Positions 40,529 to 51,674 of a DNA stretch of 64,000 nucleotides are shown in pieces. The notes under the pieces are model-generated. The model was not told the DNA's origin, did no database searches, and saw only the letters and a program-made list of their open reading frames with translations. This DNA comes from Agapetus fuscipes (Eukaryota > Arthropoda > Insecta > Trichoptera > Glossosomatidae): the NCBI GenBank assembly GCA_951799405.1, contig OX637350.1, positions 10,649,852-10,713,851 of the forward strand. The letters are read 5' to 3'. A program made the position numbers and the translations under genes. How positions within the stretch are numbered: the stretch's first letter is position 1; each line of letters begins with the position of its first letter.

Positions 40529-41640
40529 AGTAATTAATTATATTTGATATTCTCAGTCTAATCTAGTATCGTTTTGAAATGAACGAACAATCGACAAACT
40601 CGTCTTGTACAATTTCTCTTAAAATTTATTATGAATGTTTGCTAGTGCGTAAGTTGTGTACAGAGCCGTTTCTCTAATTTTTTGGATTCTTATCAACAAG
40701 ATCACCAGTCGCAACTTGAACGAATAATGTTTTGTTTTGTATTCCTTCAAGTGAAACGGTCCACCTTCACTGGATATTTTCAGGAATTCGAAATAGCTTC
40801 CAGTTGGCTGGTAATGCAGCCTTATTGCTTACTTCAAAAATCACGACACGGTTGATTTACTTCAGATGGATAAAGTTAGTCTGTAGCTAATGCTGGGTTT
40901 AGACGAGGTGATCTATTTAGTAGCGAGTAATAGGTAGCGCGTGATAAGAAGTGCTCTAAAATGTCCAGACAGCAACAGGCAAGTAGCCTACATAAAACTA
41001 TAATCGATAGTTTCAGTTACTTGTAGGAAATAACACGAAAGTAATAAACTTATATTGTGCATTAGAATTCCTTAAAACATAGCAACGAATTTATTTAAAA
41101 GGAAGTAGTTGAGAAAAATAAATAATTGTTTGGTACTTCGTAGAAAGTATTGAATTAAACGCATTAAAAAATCATAAGTGTTTATTTTACAACTGAGTTA
41201 TATTTTTAGACTAGAATTACTTTTTAAAAAATGTATTTAAAAAAAATATTTAGTCCCCGCACATTATTTGTTTATTTTTAATGCTGGTAACGTACACTCG
41301 TCTGAAAGATAGGATCAGTGCGTGCGTACAAACCACACATGGTTGCTCACACCCACACCTACCTACTAATGCACTATTACTCGATCCGTGTGAACTCCCC
41401 ATGAACCGTGGACTAACTTTCAGGCTCGAGGCTTATCCCGAGCTCTGTGCTGTAGGGAATCATTTGCAACAAGTTTAATGTACTTGTAAGTTACTAATAG
41501 GCTTTCACGTGAGCGCAAATAGCTTGTTGCATTTCCTAGACAAAAGAGCCAGTGGAACTAGGCCTTAGAGAAAGTTCACATGATGAAATTGGCCACATTT
41601 TCACTGAAAGGCGGTAAGAGTTGTACAGCTTTCAATCATT
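40529..41640. other. Unassigned
   Basis: No gene or repeat family is recognised. The frame at 41281-41478 shows no domain. Confidence 0.35.
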
Positions 41641-41654
41641 CACAAACCTTCTGA

Positions 41655-41890
41655 AAGCTGATGTACTTCGGTCACGTTATGAGAAATGAGAAATACCGCT
41701 TTCTCCATCTTATCACATAGGGTGAGGTTTGGGAGAGAAGAACTTAAAGGCGTCTAAGGGCATCATAGCTGAAAATCTGCGACAGTTGTTCAACAAAAGC
41801 GCCACGTCCCAATTTTAAGCCGCAGCATCCAAGTTGAAAATAGCGATGATGATCGCCGATCTTCAATAGAAGTGACACCAAAATAAGAAG
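41655..41890 (+). pseudogene. RT C-terminal scrap (GHVMR type)
   Basis: The plus strand reads KLMYFGHVMRNEKYRFLHLI then a stop at 41718. Beyond several frame breaks, segments such as RRLRAS and LKI.C follow the order of the better copy at 45676-45849. It is a decayed LINE ORF2 end. Confidence 0.55.
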
Positions 41891-41899
41891 AAGTTCAGA

Positions 41900-43273
41900 T
41901 TTCCGTACACTGCTTCTGTACCTACATATCGCCACCTTAAAGGTAAAATGTAACATAGGTTGTAACTTATCTTTGTCAGTGAACTAATTACAAGGAAGTG
42001 CTCAAGTTTAAGGTATCGTTATATTATATTTATTTTAGTCGCTAACTGTACAACTTGAATTTATATATTAACTAAATTTTAGTTCCTTTAGTATGTCTTT
42101 TTGTGTGGGCGCTATGGATTTCTGTGATTTGTCTTGTGGTAATTTTTCAATCCTATAAAAACAAGGAAAATTAATGAAAATCATTTTCAAATAACATACA
42201 TATTAATTATTTAATGACAAGTAAAATTATTTTTGATGGGTAGGTACGTAATTATTCGGAATATATTAGACCCTTGAATACTTACATTTTAATCAGCATA
42301 AATAATATTTGTATAAGTTTAGGAGTCGGCATTTCGTGAGTGGAGACCCTTAGCCCAAATCTCACTTCGATTGCGTAAATCAAAAATGTTTGGAATATAC
42401 GACGCCACTCCTGCAGAGTGATTTAGCCTTCATAGATTTTTTCGAATTACGCAACCGAGGTGAGTCTACACAAGGTTGTATACTAGGGGCACTGGAGAAA
42501 TTTACATTTTCAGAAAGTCAATATTCAAAGTATCCAATTTCAAGTTTAAACTTAGCCATGACGATTTACCAAAATAATGTGAAAACGGAAACAGCACGCT
42601 TAGTAAACGTTTTGCTTTTCAAACATTTTTGATGAAACGCTGTGGTTTAATTTTTTTCATAATTCATAATTCATAAGGTCTTTATTGTTTTTATCAATAT
42701 GTACAAAGTATTACAATAAAAATAAATTTTAAAAATCTAATTACAATAAATACTCCCCAAAGTAAGCATAGCTTGTGTTTTGGGGAGGATTCCAACTTAT
42801 CTTAACTTAAAATTAATCACTTAATAGATAAAAATCATAAAAAAACAATATATACACCATTTAGTCATTTACTTAGCAAAAACAGGAAGACAAAAAAAAT
42901 AAAATAAAATAACAGAAAGAGGTAACATGTTAACATTTAGTTTGAATGGAATGTTTTATACTTGGGGTAGTGGATTCAACACGTGGTAGGTAAGCGGGAA
43001 GGAGAGACAGCAAGGGGTGAAGTTGGAAGGAAAATGTATATGCAGCAATGTAGGGAAGACTCGAAGCGGAAAATTGTCCACGTGGCAAATGTTGGAGAAT
43101 GAAACCAAAACAGCGGAAGGGCAATTATCATTTGAATAAAGAGAAAATCGATATCCATTTACCATTCAGACACGAATCGGTTTCACTTGAGATGAGTTAC
43201 AGTGTAATTCCATTTCAATATTAAAGTATAATTCAATTTAAAAAAAAAACATATTTTGGTTTTCAATAACCCA
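41900..43273. other. Unassigned; family-D repeat at 42545-42650
   Basis: ACGCTTAGTAAACGTTTTGC near 42597 resembles family D. The rest is AT-rich without recognised features. Confidence 0.35.
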
Positions 43274-43345
43274 ACCGGTCCGTAAACTAAGGCTTCGGAC
43301 TCGTAAACGCAAGGTCGTGAGTTCGATTCCAGGCGGAGCAAACAT
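43274..43345 (+). mobile_element. SINE-2 tRNA-like head
   Basis: Only the head is present: CCGGTCCGTAAACTAAGG, CTTCGGACTCGTAAACG, GAGTTCGATTCCAGGCGG. It lies 40 bp before a foldback element. Confidence 0.65.
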
Positions 43346-43460
43346 AAATATTTATATTTTCATTTTTTTATTTTTCTTATTTAAAAAAATGAAAATAACC
43401 TTTGTTTTATTCTACTATTATTTTTTTTTTAATTTGTTACAAAAACAAACAATATAAACG

Positions 43461-43500
43461 AGTTAACCGATTTCGGCCTCTAGGCCATCTTCAGAGTAAC
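43461..43500 (-). ncRNA. Hammerhead-like motif 3 (left arm)
   Basis: The minus strand has CTGAAGA, extra T, stem GGCC/GGCC with loop TAGA, then GAAA and ATCGGT. The palindrome is broken by one change from ACCGGT. The other arm (43969-43992) keeps GGCCTAGAGGCC, GAAA and ACCGGT but has lost CTGANGA. Confidence 0.5.
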
Positions 43501-43685
43501 TAAAGTCTTAAAAATAGTGCGAGGCTATATAAAGCAAAAGGAAATATTAATACCTAAAGTAGAATTAGGAGAAAAATGAAAATCTACCAAGACTCTCATA
43601 TAAATTAGTGAAAAGTAGGAGATTTACTAGGGATAGATTAAGTAAATTTAACCAGTACATATTCAAAAACAATTTAAATTATGAA

Positions 43686-43879
43686 TTTTTTATTGATTGT
43701 AGAGGCATTAACTTTGTAATCGTTCATCATTAATGATAAAAGAAAAACAGTTTTGTTTTCGATTACGTGAGTATATTTTTATATACCACAACCGGTTTCG
43801 CAAACATCCGTTCGCATCATCAGGTGGATAAATATTAATTCTCACGTAATCGAAAACAAAACTGTTTTTCTTTTATCAT
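43686..43879. mobile_element. 194 bp hairpin element nested in the foldback
   Basis: It is flanked by the 11 bp direct repeat TAAATTATGAA (43675-43685 and 43880-43890). A left tail with GAGGCATTAACTTTGTAATC matches the 16546-16729 element. A perfect 42 bp inverted repeat (43730-43771 and 43841-43882, overlapping the duplication by 3 bp) surrounds a 69 bp loop with the ribozyme-like motif. The arm sequence is unrelated to the arms at 16.6 kb, although tail and core are shared. Confidence 0.75.
43786..43827 (-). ncRNA. Hammerhead-ribozyme-like motif 4
   Basis: On the minus strand: CCAC (stem I), CTGATGA (43823-43817), extra T, stem II GCGAAC/GTTTGC (6 bp, one G-T) with loop GGAT, GAAA, CCGG, T, T (cleavage base), GTGG (stem I, 4 perfect pairs with CCAC). 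All three helices and the invariant core positions are present. Confidence 0.65.
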
Positions 43880-44151
43880 TAAATTATGAAAGCTTACCAA
43901 GTGAATTTTTAAAAAACTATATAAGAAAATGAGACATTAAGAGGATAAACAAACGAATGAATTAATGTATGGCCTAGAGGCCGAAACCGGTCAACTCGTT
44001 TATTTTGTTTGTTTTTGTAACAAATTTTAATAAAAATAATGGTAGAATAAAATAAAGGCTATTTTCATTTTTTAAATTAAAATGAAGTTCTACAAAGTTT
44101 CCGCTGAAACATTTAAAAATTGTTATTTTTGTTATTTTCATACATTATGCT

Positions 44152-44424
44152 CCTTGACTGATAGGTACTCCTTGACTGATAGGTTGGTATGCGGCTGACC
44201 ACCCATACTGTAAAAAATGGTTCACTTTGCCAATGTCACCCCTGCTTCAGGGAAGGTCGGCAAGAGTTGCAGGGCTTATGTTCATTTGAGATTGGAGTTT
44301 TTATATTGTAGGTCCACATGCAGCATGTGTAAGCGCAAAATTATGCATGTCTGCTTGTGGGAATGCATTTAATATGAATCTCAAATGATTCATATCTTTG
44401 CAGCTTAGATTTAGATTTAGATTA
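44152..44424 (+). repeat. RepA copy with a duplicated start
   Basis: The first bases are duplicated (CTCCTTGACTGATAGGTA twice, at about 44151 and 44168). The rest is near consensus and ends CAGCTTAGATTTAGATTTAG. Confidence 0.85.
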
Positions 44425-44429
44425 GATGC

Positions 44430-44612
44430 TCTCTGCTTGGTTGGAAAATTCATCTGCTTTTACCAAAAGACCGGTTACCAAAGGTTCATCCAGATTTACA
44501 GGAACTGGGTCTTGCTTGAACGATTGGCACTGACTGGTGATTAGCAAGCATGAAGAGGGCTCTTGAAGTGTGATTCACACAAAAATATCGCTCATTAAAT
44601 AAACCATCCATA
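44430..44612 (+). mobile_element. SINE-2 3' part (hairpin-ended subtype)
   Basis: It starts at CTGCTTGGTTGGAAAATTC, passes GGAACTGGGTCTTGCTTGA and ends GTGTGATTCACACAAAAATA, CGCTCATTAAATAAACCATC. The head is missing. Confidence 0.75.
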
Positions 44613-45057
44613 TGGATTTGATACCACAGCTCAATATGTACCTAAAGCTTATTTTTTCTTTGGTTGTTCAACAATGGGCAAATATCCGACGGGCACACGT
44701 TACAATTGTATATAAGTACTCCTTAGCAACCAATTACATTTTTTGCCTTTTCCTTAGCAACCAGAAGTGTGACGTCACCTTTTTTCTAAGTCAATTCATG
44801 GGCGGAGCACATTGGTTATTAAAAAAGTGAAATCGCGTCGAAATGTAGCGATGCGATCTTACTTATGTGTCGTAACTATGCATTCAGATTTTCATCTGTA
44901 ATTAATCTGGAGGAGTGATCAATCGACCCAGTTACGCAATTACAATCAGAGGATATTCACTAAGTGGATTTCATCCGCGTACATCATGTGCTCACAAACA
45001 CCAACTATAGAACATTGCGTATAAACTCAAACGTGGAGTTTTAATTAAAGATTGCAT
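44613..45057. other. Unassigned
   Basis: No feature is recognised. The frame at 44612-44830 has no known domain. Confidence 0.35.
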
Positions 45058-45403
45058 TGTTAAAAATGTGTGATTCTGTGTTGTGTATTTTTACTTGTGG
45101 CAGTGTGTCTGTGTTTCTAGAAGTATGTGTTTAAATAATTGTACCTACTTGTATTTGTTCGATGCTATGAGTATTCGCTCGACTATTCTAAATAGAATAT
45201 TCTGTCAAAATCACGCATGTTCCAGTTCCCAAAGAACCATCCTTATGACGTGCTATAAAAGGGCCAAAGCTGTATGACTTGTATCGGAGCTGGCGAGCAA
45301 TACAGGACTCTGTGAACGAACCAAATGTGAACGGAATCTTAAAATAAATGTGTGAAACAAATCAACCGAAGTTTTTATTAAATTGAACCCATAAATTGTA
45401 ACA
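45058..45403 (+). mobile_element. Solo LTR, 346 bp
   Basis: It begins TGTTAAAAATGTGTG and ends AATTGTAACA, so TGTTA/TAACA form matching LTR termini. It contains a TATA-like GCTATAAAAGGGCC (about 45250) and AATAAA (about 45344). No internal region or partner LTR is nearby, and I see no clear target duplication. Related fragments are at 9195, 19950 and 53157. Confidence 0.7.
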
Positions 45404-45675
45404 GTGTGCTACAAAATTCCCGGATGGGTCGAGTCACAAATGCCAAGGTTCTTTTCTGTTCTACCGAAACAAAGTTTAGCCAGATAGTGAAAAAGATGGA
45501 TAGAAAATACAAAAACATTCGTAGTTACTTATTTATTTTTCATACATTTTGAACGAGCAAGGGGAATTCAAAATTACTTGAGGTACTGAAGTCCGTCAAA
45601 AGGCGAAAATTGGTTTCTTTTGGCTATATAAGGAGAAATAACTGAATATTTGCTCCTACATCTCATTATCACCGA

Positions 45676-45849
45676 AGAATTGAGGGACGACGAGTTCCAG
45701 GTCGGAGGAGAATATCTTGGTTGAAAAACATGAGGCAGCGGTTTGACAGACGCACAATATCACTATTTCGTCCAACAGTAATGGAGGTGTGTATTGCCAT
45801 AATGATCACGAATCTTCGCTCTAGAGGAATAAAAAGAAGAAGAGAAAGG
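45676..45849 (+). pseudogene. RT C-terminal scrap (GRRRISWLKN type)
   Basis: One open stretch reads RIEGRRVPGRRRISWLKNMR, then QRFDRRTISLFRPTVMEV, then IAIMITNLRSR. This is the standard C-terminal tail of a class of insect non-LTR ORF2 proteins, downstream of the RT core. It is the better preserved relative of 41655-41890. Confidence 0.7.
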
Positions 45850-46361
45850 TCTTTCGCTACAAAAAAAAACAAATCTTAAACGTTTACTGCAAAGTTTCCA
45901 CACATTGTTTGGTAAACGCTTTGGTTGAGATTAAACGTGCAGTTTTATACTTTAGGTGTTGTGCTCCATATCGATTGATTAACGGTGCAGACGTTTAATG
46001 AAACAAGTTTTCAAAGCTGCCAAGTTCCTTTTCTCCTCCAGCATTTTCTATCATCCGCCAGCGCCCTCTGAACTTTATTCTACGAAATTGCAGGTCTAAC
46101 TTTTATAAATGCAAAAGTCGTTCAATGAGATCCTTTGAATCGCTGATATTCAATAGTTTCAGCAAGGAATAAAATTGTGACAGAAAGTTGAGGATTTCTT
46201 CCATAAGTTCGTGTAATGCAATTTCAACATCTTTCGTTTGGTTACTATAGCTTTCAAATCTGTTATTAGTTGTTAATTTTCATCTGCTTGCGTGGTAGCT
46301 ATGTCGTTATACAACATGAAGCAGCACCGGAGAAGAATACGGAAATTTCGACTACTTTATA
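45850..46361. other. Unassigned; family-D repeat at 45880-45960 (minus)
   Basis: The opposite strand matches family D (AACCAAAGCGTTTACCAAAC). No gene is seen. Confidence 0.35.
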
Positions 46362-46688
46362 ATGTCCGGCCGATGGCTCAGTTGATAGAGTGCTTGCATT
46401 CCATGCCGAGAGCTAAGTTTCGAGTCCCACTGAGGGTGTCAGAAATGATTTCCTGTTTCGGTGTTGATTTTAAGCCCAAAAATAAAAAATCGGAAGGTTT
46501 ATTCAGCCTTTTTGAGAAATCAGTACCTGCCCCCTTCGGGAGCTGGAAAATCCCCACATCAAATGAAGTGGTTGGCATGAGGCCGGCCCATTTACCAGAA
46601 AAAAAAGGTTACACTCACCACATGCAGTCCCTTCGGGGGAAACGCGGCCACAAGTATAACTATATGTGCAGCTTAGTAACGTAGCGTT
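46362..46688 (+). mobile_element. SINE-1, full length
   Basis: The head CCGATGGCTCAGTTGATAGA has a good A box (TGGCTCAGTTG). The B-box region is AGTTTCGAGTCCC. The body includes CCCTTCGGGAGCTGG and TTCGGGGGAAACGCGG, and the end is TATATGTGCAGCTTAGTAAC. Confidence 0.87.
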
Positions 46689-47494
46689 TTATGAAAATAA
46701 AATAAAACTCTTTGAAAGTGTGTTTAAATATCTATATACGGTTGTGAAAATACCTTAAGGGGGATTTGAGACCCAAAACAACTTTGGCTGTTCAAAAAAA
46801 AATATATATGGTCATCTTCCTGTATATTTAAACGAAATGAAAATATTTTTTTTTTTGCCTTCCAATCAGCTGGAAATATGCAAAAAACTATTTAAAAAAG
46901 GCTCATTTTCCAATGCAACTCACGTTTCTTTTATTAATATTTCAAATCCAAATATTCAATTTAATGATAGAGTATGTATTCAGCTAAATTACCAGGATTT
47001 CCGAAAATTCATTATTTACTTAGTTACTGAGTTATTAATTTTTTTGAAAATGTATTTACGTAATTTTTTTTCGTACGCGTTTTAAGTTCCTCCGAGTAAT
47101 TTTCCGAAAAAATCACATCGTGATTAAATTAAAGAAATATTTTTAATTATTTTCGTAAATTTTTCATTTGTTTAACTTAATCAGCTAATTTTATATTTTT
47201 GTACTGTTTTATTTTTTGCACAGATGGCGGTTTCTTCCCCGTTTGGGTATTTTGCCGATTGCAATGGCGGACGGAATATAAAACGGCGACCGAACCGCTA
47301 ATGTATCATTATGATACTGCATAAACAATATATGTATGAGTATTTATGTATAAAAAAAACTCCGAGCCATGGAAAAGAGTAATAATAGGAATTCCAATGG
47401 AATTAATAATATTGCGGCAGCCGGCGAAACACACTTTACTATCTCGTTTCATGCATTACTCTTCATAAATCTATTTTAAAAACACATCCTTAAC
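46689..47494. other. Unassigned AT-rich stretch
   Basis: No gene is supported. A GC-richer patch near 47225-47300 has no coding signature. Confidence 0.35.
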
Positions 47495-47735
47495 ACAGCC
47501 TTACACCAACTGGGTCTTGCTTGAGAATTGCCGCTTATGATTTTAGCTGATTATTGAGTTCGTTGACAAAATATAGGTTTCTATTTAAGGCTGACCCCCT
47601 ATGCTATACAAACTTAATTCACTTTTGCCAATCACACCACGTATTAGGGAATGGCAGCAGAGGGCCTTTCCTAATGGGCAAGAGAGAGGGCGGTGGTGGA
47701 GGTGGCCTTGCGTCAACCACTTAGGTTTCCAAGCT
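47495..47735 (+). repeat. Mosaic of SINE-2, RepA and SINE-1 scraps
   Basis: AACTGGGTCTTGCTTGAGAA (about 47508) is SINE-2, AAGGCTGACCCCCTATGC (about 47588) is RepA, and a reversed SINE-1 piece follows (CAACCACTTAGGTTTCCAAG, about 47714). Confidence 0.55.
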
Positions 47736-47943
47736 CCCAATGGGCCTGAATGGAAGGTTGTGAGTTCGAATCCCGGCGGAGCACAAAAAATATTGCATTT
47801 ATATTTTCAAATTTGCTCTTCGCTGGGTTGAAAAATTCATACACCTTTACCAATGACCGGTCACCAAAGGTCTATCCAGCTTTACAGCAACTGGGTCTTG
47901 CTTGACAATTGGCGCTTTGTAGCGACGACGACCAAGCTCGTAA
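47736..47943 (+). mobile_element. SINE-2, missing the first bases of its head
   Basis: It begins within the tRNA-like part (CCTGAATGGAAGGTTGTG, AGTTCGAATCCCGG) and runs to GCGACGACGACCAAGCTCG, where SINE-1 sequence begins. Confidence 0.8.
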
Positions 47944-48188
47944 AAAGTTCGATAGCTCAATTGGTAGAATGCTTGCATTCCATGCCGAGAGCAAGGGTTC
48001 GATCTCAAGGTTTACTCAGACTTCACAACAAATGAGAACCAGCCCCCTCGGGAGCTGGAAAACCCCCACTTCAACTGAAGTGGTTGGTGTAAATCTGGTC
48101 CCCTTACCTGTAAAAATAAAAAGGCTCGGAATCGCCCCATGGGACAACGCAGGCAAGAAGTTACACAATATGTGTAGCTTAGTTGCGT
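47944..48188 (+). mobile_element. SINE-1 with an internal deletion
   Basis: The head TCGATAGCTCAATTGGTAGA and B-box region GGGTTCGATCTC are followed directly by AAGGTTTACTCAGAC, so the TGTCAGAAATGATTTCC block is lost. The 3' end is normal (ATATGTGTAGCTTAGTTGCG). Confidence 0.8.
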
Positions 48189-48189
48189 T

Positions 48190-48268
48190 CTGTGCTCCAC
48201 CGGGAATTGAACTTACGACCTTCCGATTATGAGTTGGAAGCGTAACCACTAGACTACGGACCGATCTT
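48190..48268 (-). mobile_element. SINE-2 tRNA-like head, reversed
   Basis: The minus strand reads GATCGGTCCGTAGTCTAGTG, GGAAGGTCGTAAGTTCAATT, CCCGGTGGAGCACAGA. It abuts the SINE-1 3' end. Confidence 0.75.
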
Positions 48269-48671
48269 TAGCACGCATTAGGAAAAAAATCACGAATTCT
48301 AAGATTATAATATTATTAATGAGATTATAATAAAAATGGAATTCAAGTTTTTACCCGAACAAATAAGAAATATTATTACGTAGGTATTATATAACAAGTA
48401 GGTAGGTACCTTTTGTAGTATTTTGGCAGTTTCTTCGAGTTTCTGGGTCTCCATACTATTATTATTTGAAATGCACGTGTTCAACCATTTAATGCGTTAG
48501 GGCTGTCAAAAATATATTGTCTTCATGCGTGAAATAAATTTAAAAATATTTTTTCGTTACTTTGGCTTAGCTTAAAATCTATAATCTATAAAGCCCTATT
48601 GCCATTTAAGTACGGCATATATTTAATGCATAACCTCACATGTTGTACAATAATAGTAAAAAATATAATAT
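48269..48671. other. Unassigned
   Basis: AT-rich. No feature is recognised beyond a weak RepA-like AAATCTATAATCTATAAAG near 48576. Confidence 0.35.
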
Positions 48672-48962
48672 TAGGATGATTTATTCGATGAGCGCTGTTT
48701 TAGTGTCAATCCAACCCTTTCTCCCTCGAGCCCTCTGCGAGCTTGGTCGTCGCTGTAGAAAGCTCCAATTCTCATGCAAGACCCAGTTGTTGAAAGGCCG
48801 GATCGATCTATTGTGACCGACCTTTGACAGAGACATTAATTTTGCAACCCAACGAAGCGCCAATTTTAAAAATGAAACCTTTTTTTGTGCTCCGCCAGAA
48901 TTCGAACCCACTTCCTTCCAATCTGGATTCAAAGTTTTGACCACTAGACTGCGGACCGGTGT
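48672..48962 (-). mobile_element. SINE-2, full length (hairpin-ended subtype)
   Basis: The minus strand begins CACACCGGTCCGCAGTCTAG, with GTGGGTTCGAATTC as B box, and ends GCTCATCGAATAAATCATCC. Confidence 0.85.
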
Positions 48963-49115
48963 GCCTTTTTATGTGTAGGTTCCTACAAAATAAATAAAAT
49001 CTCACATGGACATGAACATAGCAACTCTTAACGCCGTGTTTTGAAATCGGGGTGGCAATTGCAAAAGTGAACCAAGTTTTTTTCAGTACGGGGGTAAGCC
49101 TCATACCAAACAAAT
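48963..49115 (-). repeat. RepA copy, partial and diverged
   Basis: It runs from GTAGGTTCCTACAAAATAAA to CCTCATACCAAACAAATAG. The inner end is cut by the neighbouring SINE-2. Confidence 0.65.
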
Positions 49116-49118
49116 AGT

Positions 49119-49372
49119 TAATCTAATCTAATCTAAGTTGCAAATATATGTTACATTGGAGATTCACATTACATGCATTCTCACAACCAGACATGTACAA
49201 GTTCGCGCTTGCACATGCCTCATGTGAGCCTACAACATAAAAACCAAATCTCAAATGGACATACACCCTGCAACTCTTGCCGTCCTTCCCTGTAACAGGG
49301 GTGACATTGGCAAAGTGAACCATTTTTACAGCATGGGTGGTCAGCCGCATACCAACCTATAAGTCAAGGAAC
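49119..49372 (-). repeat. RepA copy, complete
   Basis: It starts with three CTAAT units and ends CGCATACCAACCTATAAGTC. It serves as the reference for the interrupted copy at 2190-2934. Confidence 0.9.
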
Positions 49373-49703
49373 AGTTAAGATTAATAAATAAAGGCATTAT
49401 TTTCTGTAAACTTAACTCCTCTTGATATCTCTTTAAATATTAATTTATCTTGACAGACTGCATTTGCGTCAACCCTCGTATAGTAGGAGGCAAGGACAGA
49501 GTGAAAAAAAATATGTGGATGTGTTAGTTTGTGCAGCGGTGTGAGAAGAAATATTTTATAAATTCTCTATTTTATTATTATTATTGTCATGTCCATCTGT
49601 GGGAGACTGATGACATTAATATTAGCAAAACAATGCTTACTTTTTTTAGTTTTCGACATTTACCAACAGATCTAGCCTTTTACGAATTTCGTGTATCTAT
49701 AAC
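49373..49703. other. Unassigned
   Basis: No feature is recognised. The open frame at 49531-49752 runs into the TIR and is not a gene. Confidence 0.35.
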
Positions 49704-51674
49704 TCGACCCCTTAGAATAACAAGGTTCCATCTGACACTGACCCTGTTTTGAGATAATGAGCTCCAAAGTTTTGGAGGTTCGTATTTCATAAAGTATTAA
49801 TGTTTTTTTTAGTTTTGAGTATGCAAATATGTTCAGATTTTAGGCCTTTACTTATTTTCAGCAAAATATAAGTTCCAAATAGGTTGGAAATGGGTAATCT
49901 GGAAAAGTCACTTTATCAGTTGGAACCTTGTTACGCAATCTGTTGATAAAAAGTAAGTGAACAAGGTTCCATCATAAAAATATGACTTTAAACTTACTTT
50001 GCGCAAATAATACTTACACAATTTTGCTATTTTCTGCAACAATATTTTTTGTATGTATGGATTAAAGAATAAAAGACAAAAAAAACATTATTATTTTATT
50101 ATATTAACATTATTATATTAACAGATGAAGCATGGTAAATATAAAAAAACTTAAACACATTAAAACTACGATAATTTTATGTAAAAAACGCCAACAATCA
50201 TTATTCCTTCTAAAATGGATAATAACATAATAGTATAGCATTTTGTAATACTATGGTGCTTAAAATTTTAACAATGATTGATAATATTTGCGATCTTGCA
50301 AAGGCATGGTATCAAACATATCTTTTATTTTTAAATCAGACACATTTTTGTCAATATTAATCAATATTTTTTTTGGTATTAGTAAACTATTTCTCCTGTT
50401 GGGAGTTCCCCTTTTATCCCCCTTGGGTATGTTGTTTGATTCTTTGCCTTGGTGGGCATTGTAAATCGGTTTCTGTGAGATACCTACAGAGTGTTCCAAG
50501 ATAAAATTTCTTACATACTTTGATCCTCTCGTTATTTATTTTAAACCCGTACTTGTAGGAATATTTTTTAATTGGTGCTGTATTTTCAGTGGTTATTTTA
50601 GGACGAATTGGAGTTATTCTATCCGTTGTGGTAACGTAAAAAGTTTTTTTCATTTTGCGTCAACTTGCAAAAACTTTTGAAAATATTTTGTCGTTCGTCA
50701 CTTTTTTTTTTTGCACATTTCAATTTACATTTATTCATGCAATCTTTCAAATTTTTGCCTTTTTTCTCTGATGCAGTTTTACTACGCCTATGTGTATATG
50801 CCTGGCCAGCTTGGTGTTTTGAGCACGTTTGTTTTCCACAACTTTCGGTTGGACACGGTTTTTCTCACTTTATTTTTCTGTGGATTTGGTGAAGACACTA
50901 ATGGGCTTTCTGAATTGAAAGTAGGAGCCAAAGCAGAATGATTGAGCTGTACAGTATCTTGAGCATGAGATGTAGGTAACAATGTTTCAATAGCAGTACA
51001 TGTTTAAATGTTCTGCTCGACAGCTAAAACCATTTCTGAAACTGAAGCTAAAGCTGTTGAAGTGCTTGGCACAGGATGGGCTCTGCTATATGTCTTCATA
51101 TTGGTGAATTGCCTTCTTACTGGTCCCCTAAAAGAAAAAAAACATAGTTTTTAAGAACATTCATTTCTAGTTAACATTTTTTCGAAACAAGTAAGACTGA
51201 ATCATAACCTAAAAATGTTCGAAATTTTGATTTACCTTAAGCTGTTGACAGATGAATCCGAATCACTATCAGGTGGTTTATAAGATGATGTAGAGTACTA
51301 AAGTCTTTGTTTTCATACATTTTGATATAAAAATCACAAAAAAACACTTTTTGTAACAGTAAACAGGCCGGTGAAAGTTTGACAGCTCAGCAGATGGAAC
51401 CGTCTTGCTGACTGGTGTGAAGTTAGGAACAAAATAGTTTTTTTTATTAATAAGAGTAATAAAGTTCCATGCGCAGTTGGAACTCTGTTCACCAAATGAC
51501 ATGAAATATATGATTCAGTTGGAACTTTTTGCACTACTTAATTCCTTAATTAGCCATCAGATCATGATGGCATGTATGGACGAAATAAAGATCTATGAAA
51601 ATTAAATCATTTTATCGCGCTAACTCAAATCAGCTCAAATTGTTAGTTGGAACCTTGTTATTCTAAGGGGTCGA
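49704..51674. mobile_element. 1.97 kb DNA transposon with perfect 27 bp TIRs
   Basis: The terminal inverted repeats at 49704-49730 and 51648-51674 are identical over 27 bp (TCGACCCCTTAGAATAAC then AAGGTTCCA). The outermost TCGA is palindromic and may be a 4 bp target duplication outside a CCCC...GGGG end. The motif AAGGTTCCA or its complement recurs subterminally (near 49920, 49965, 51390, 51475, 51520), like transposase-binding repeats. The interior carries broken coding fragments on the minus strand. Superfamily is not resolved. Confidence 0.75.
50260..50653 (-). pseudogene. Frameshifted transposon protein fragment
   Basis: Two overlapping minus-strand frames appear to be parts of one protein. 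The first (50653-50414) includes KYGFKINNERIKVCKKFYLG. The second (50499-50260) includes VGISQKPIYNAHQGKESNNI and PKGDKRGTPNRRNSL. The pattern VCKKFYL.TL..S...I..A...K....KGDKRG resembles the N-terminal part of a widespread insect transposase-like protein. A one-base change near 50490 separates the frames. No catalytic DDE triad is seen. Confidence 0.5.

Larger units (their letters stand above)
43384..44073. mobile_element. 690 bp foldback element with ribozyme-like arms
   Basis: Arms of about 106 bp at 43384-43490 and 43968-44073 are reverse complements with about nine in ten bases matching (AATGAAAATAACCTTTGTTT against the reversed right end). Each arm carries the block ending GGCCTAGAGGCCGAAA. 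The middle ~480 bp has no clear ORF and contains a second, nested hairpin element. Confidence 0.75.
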
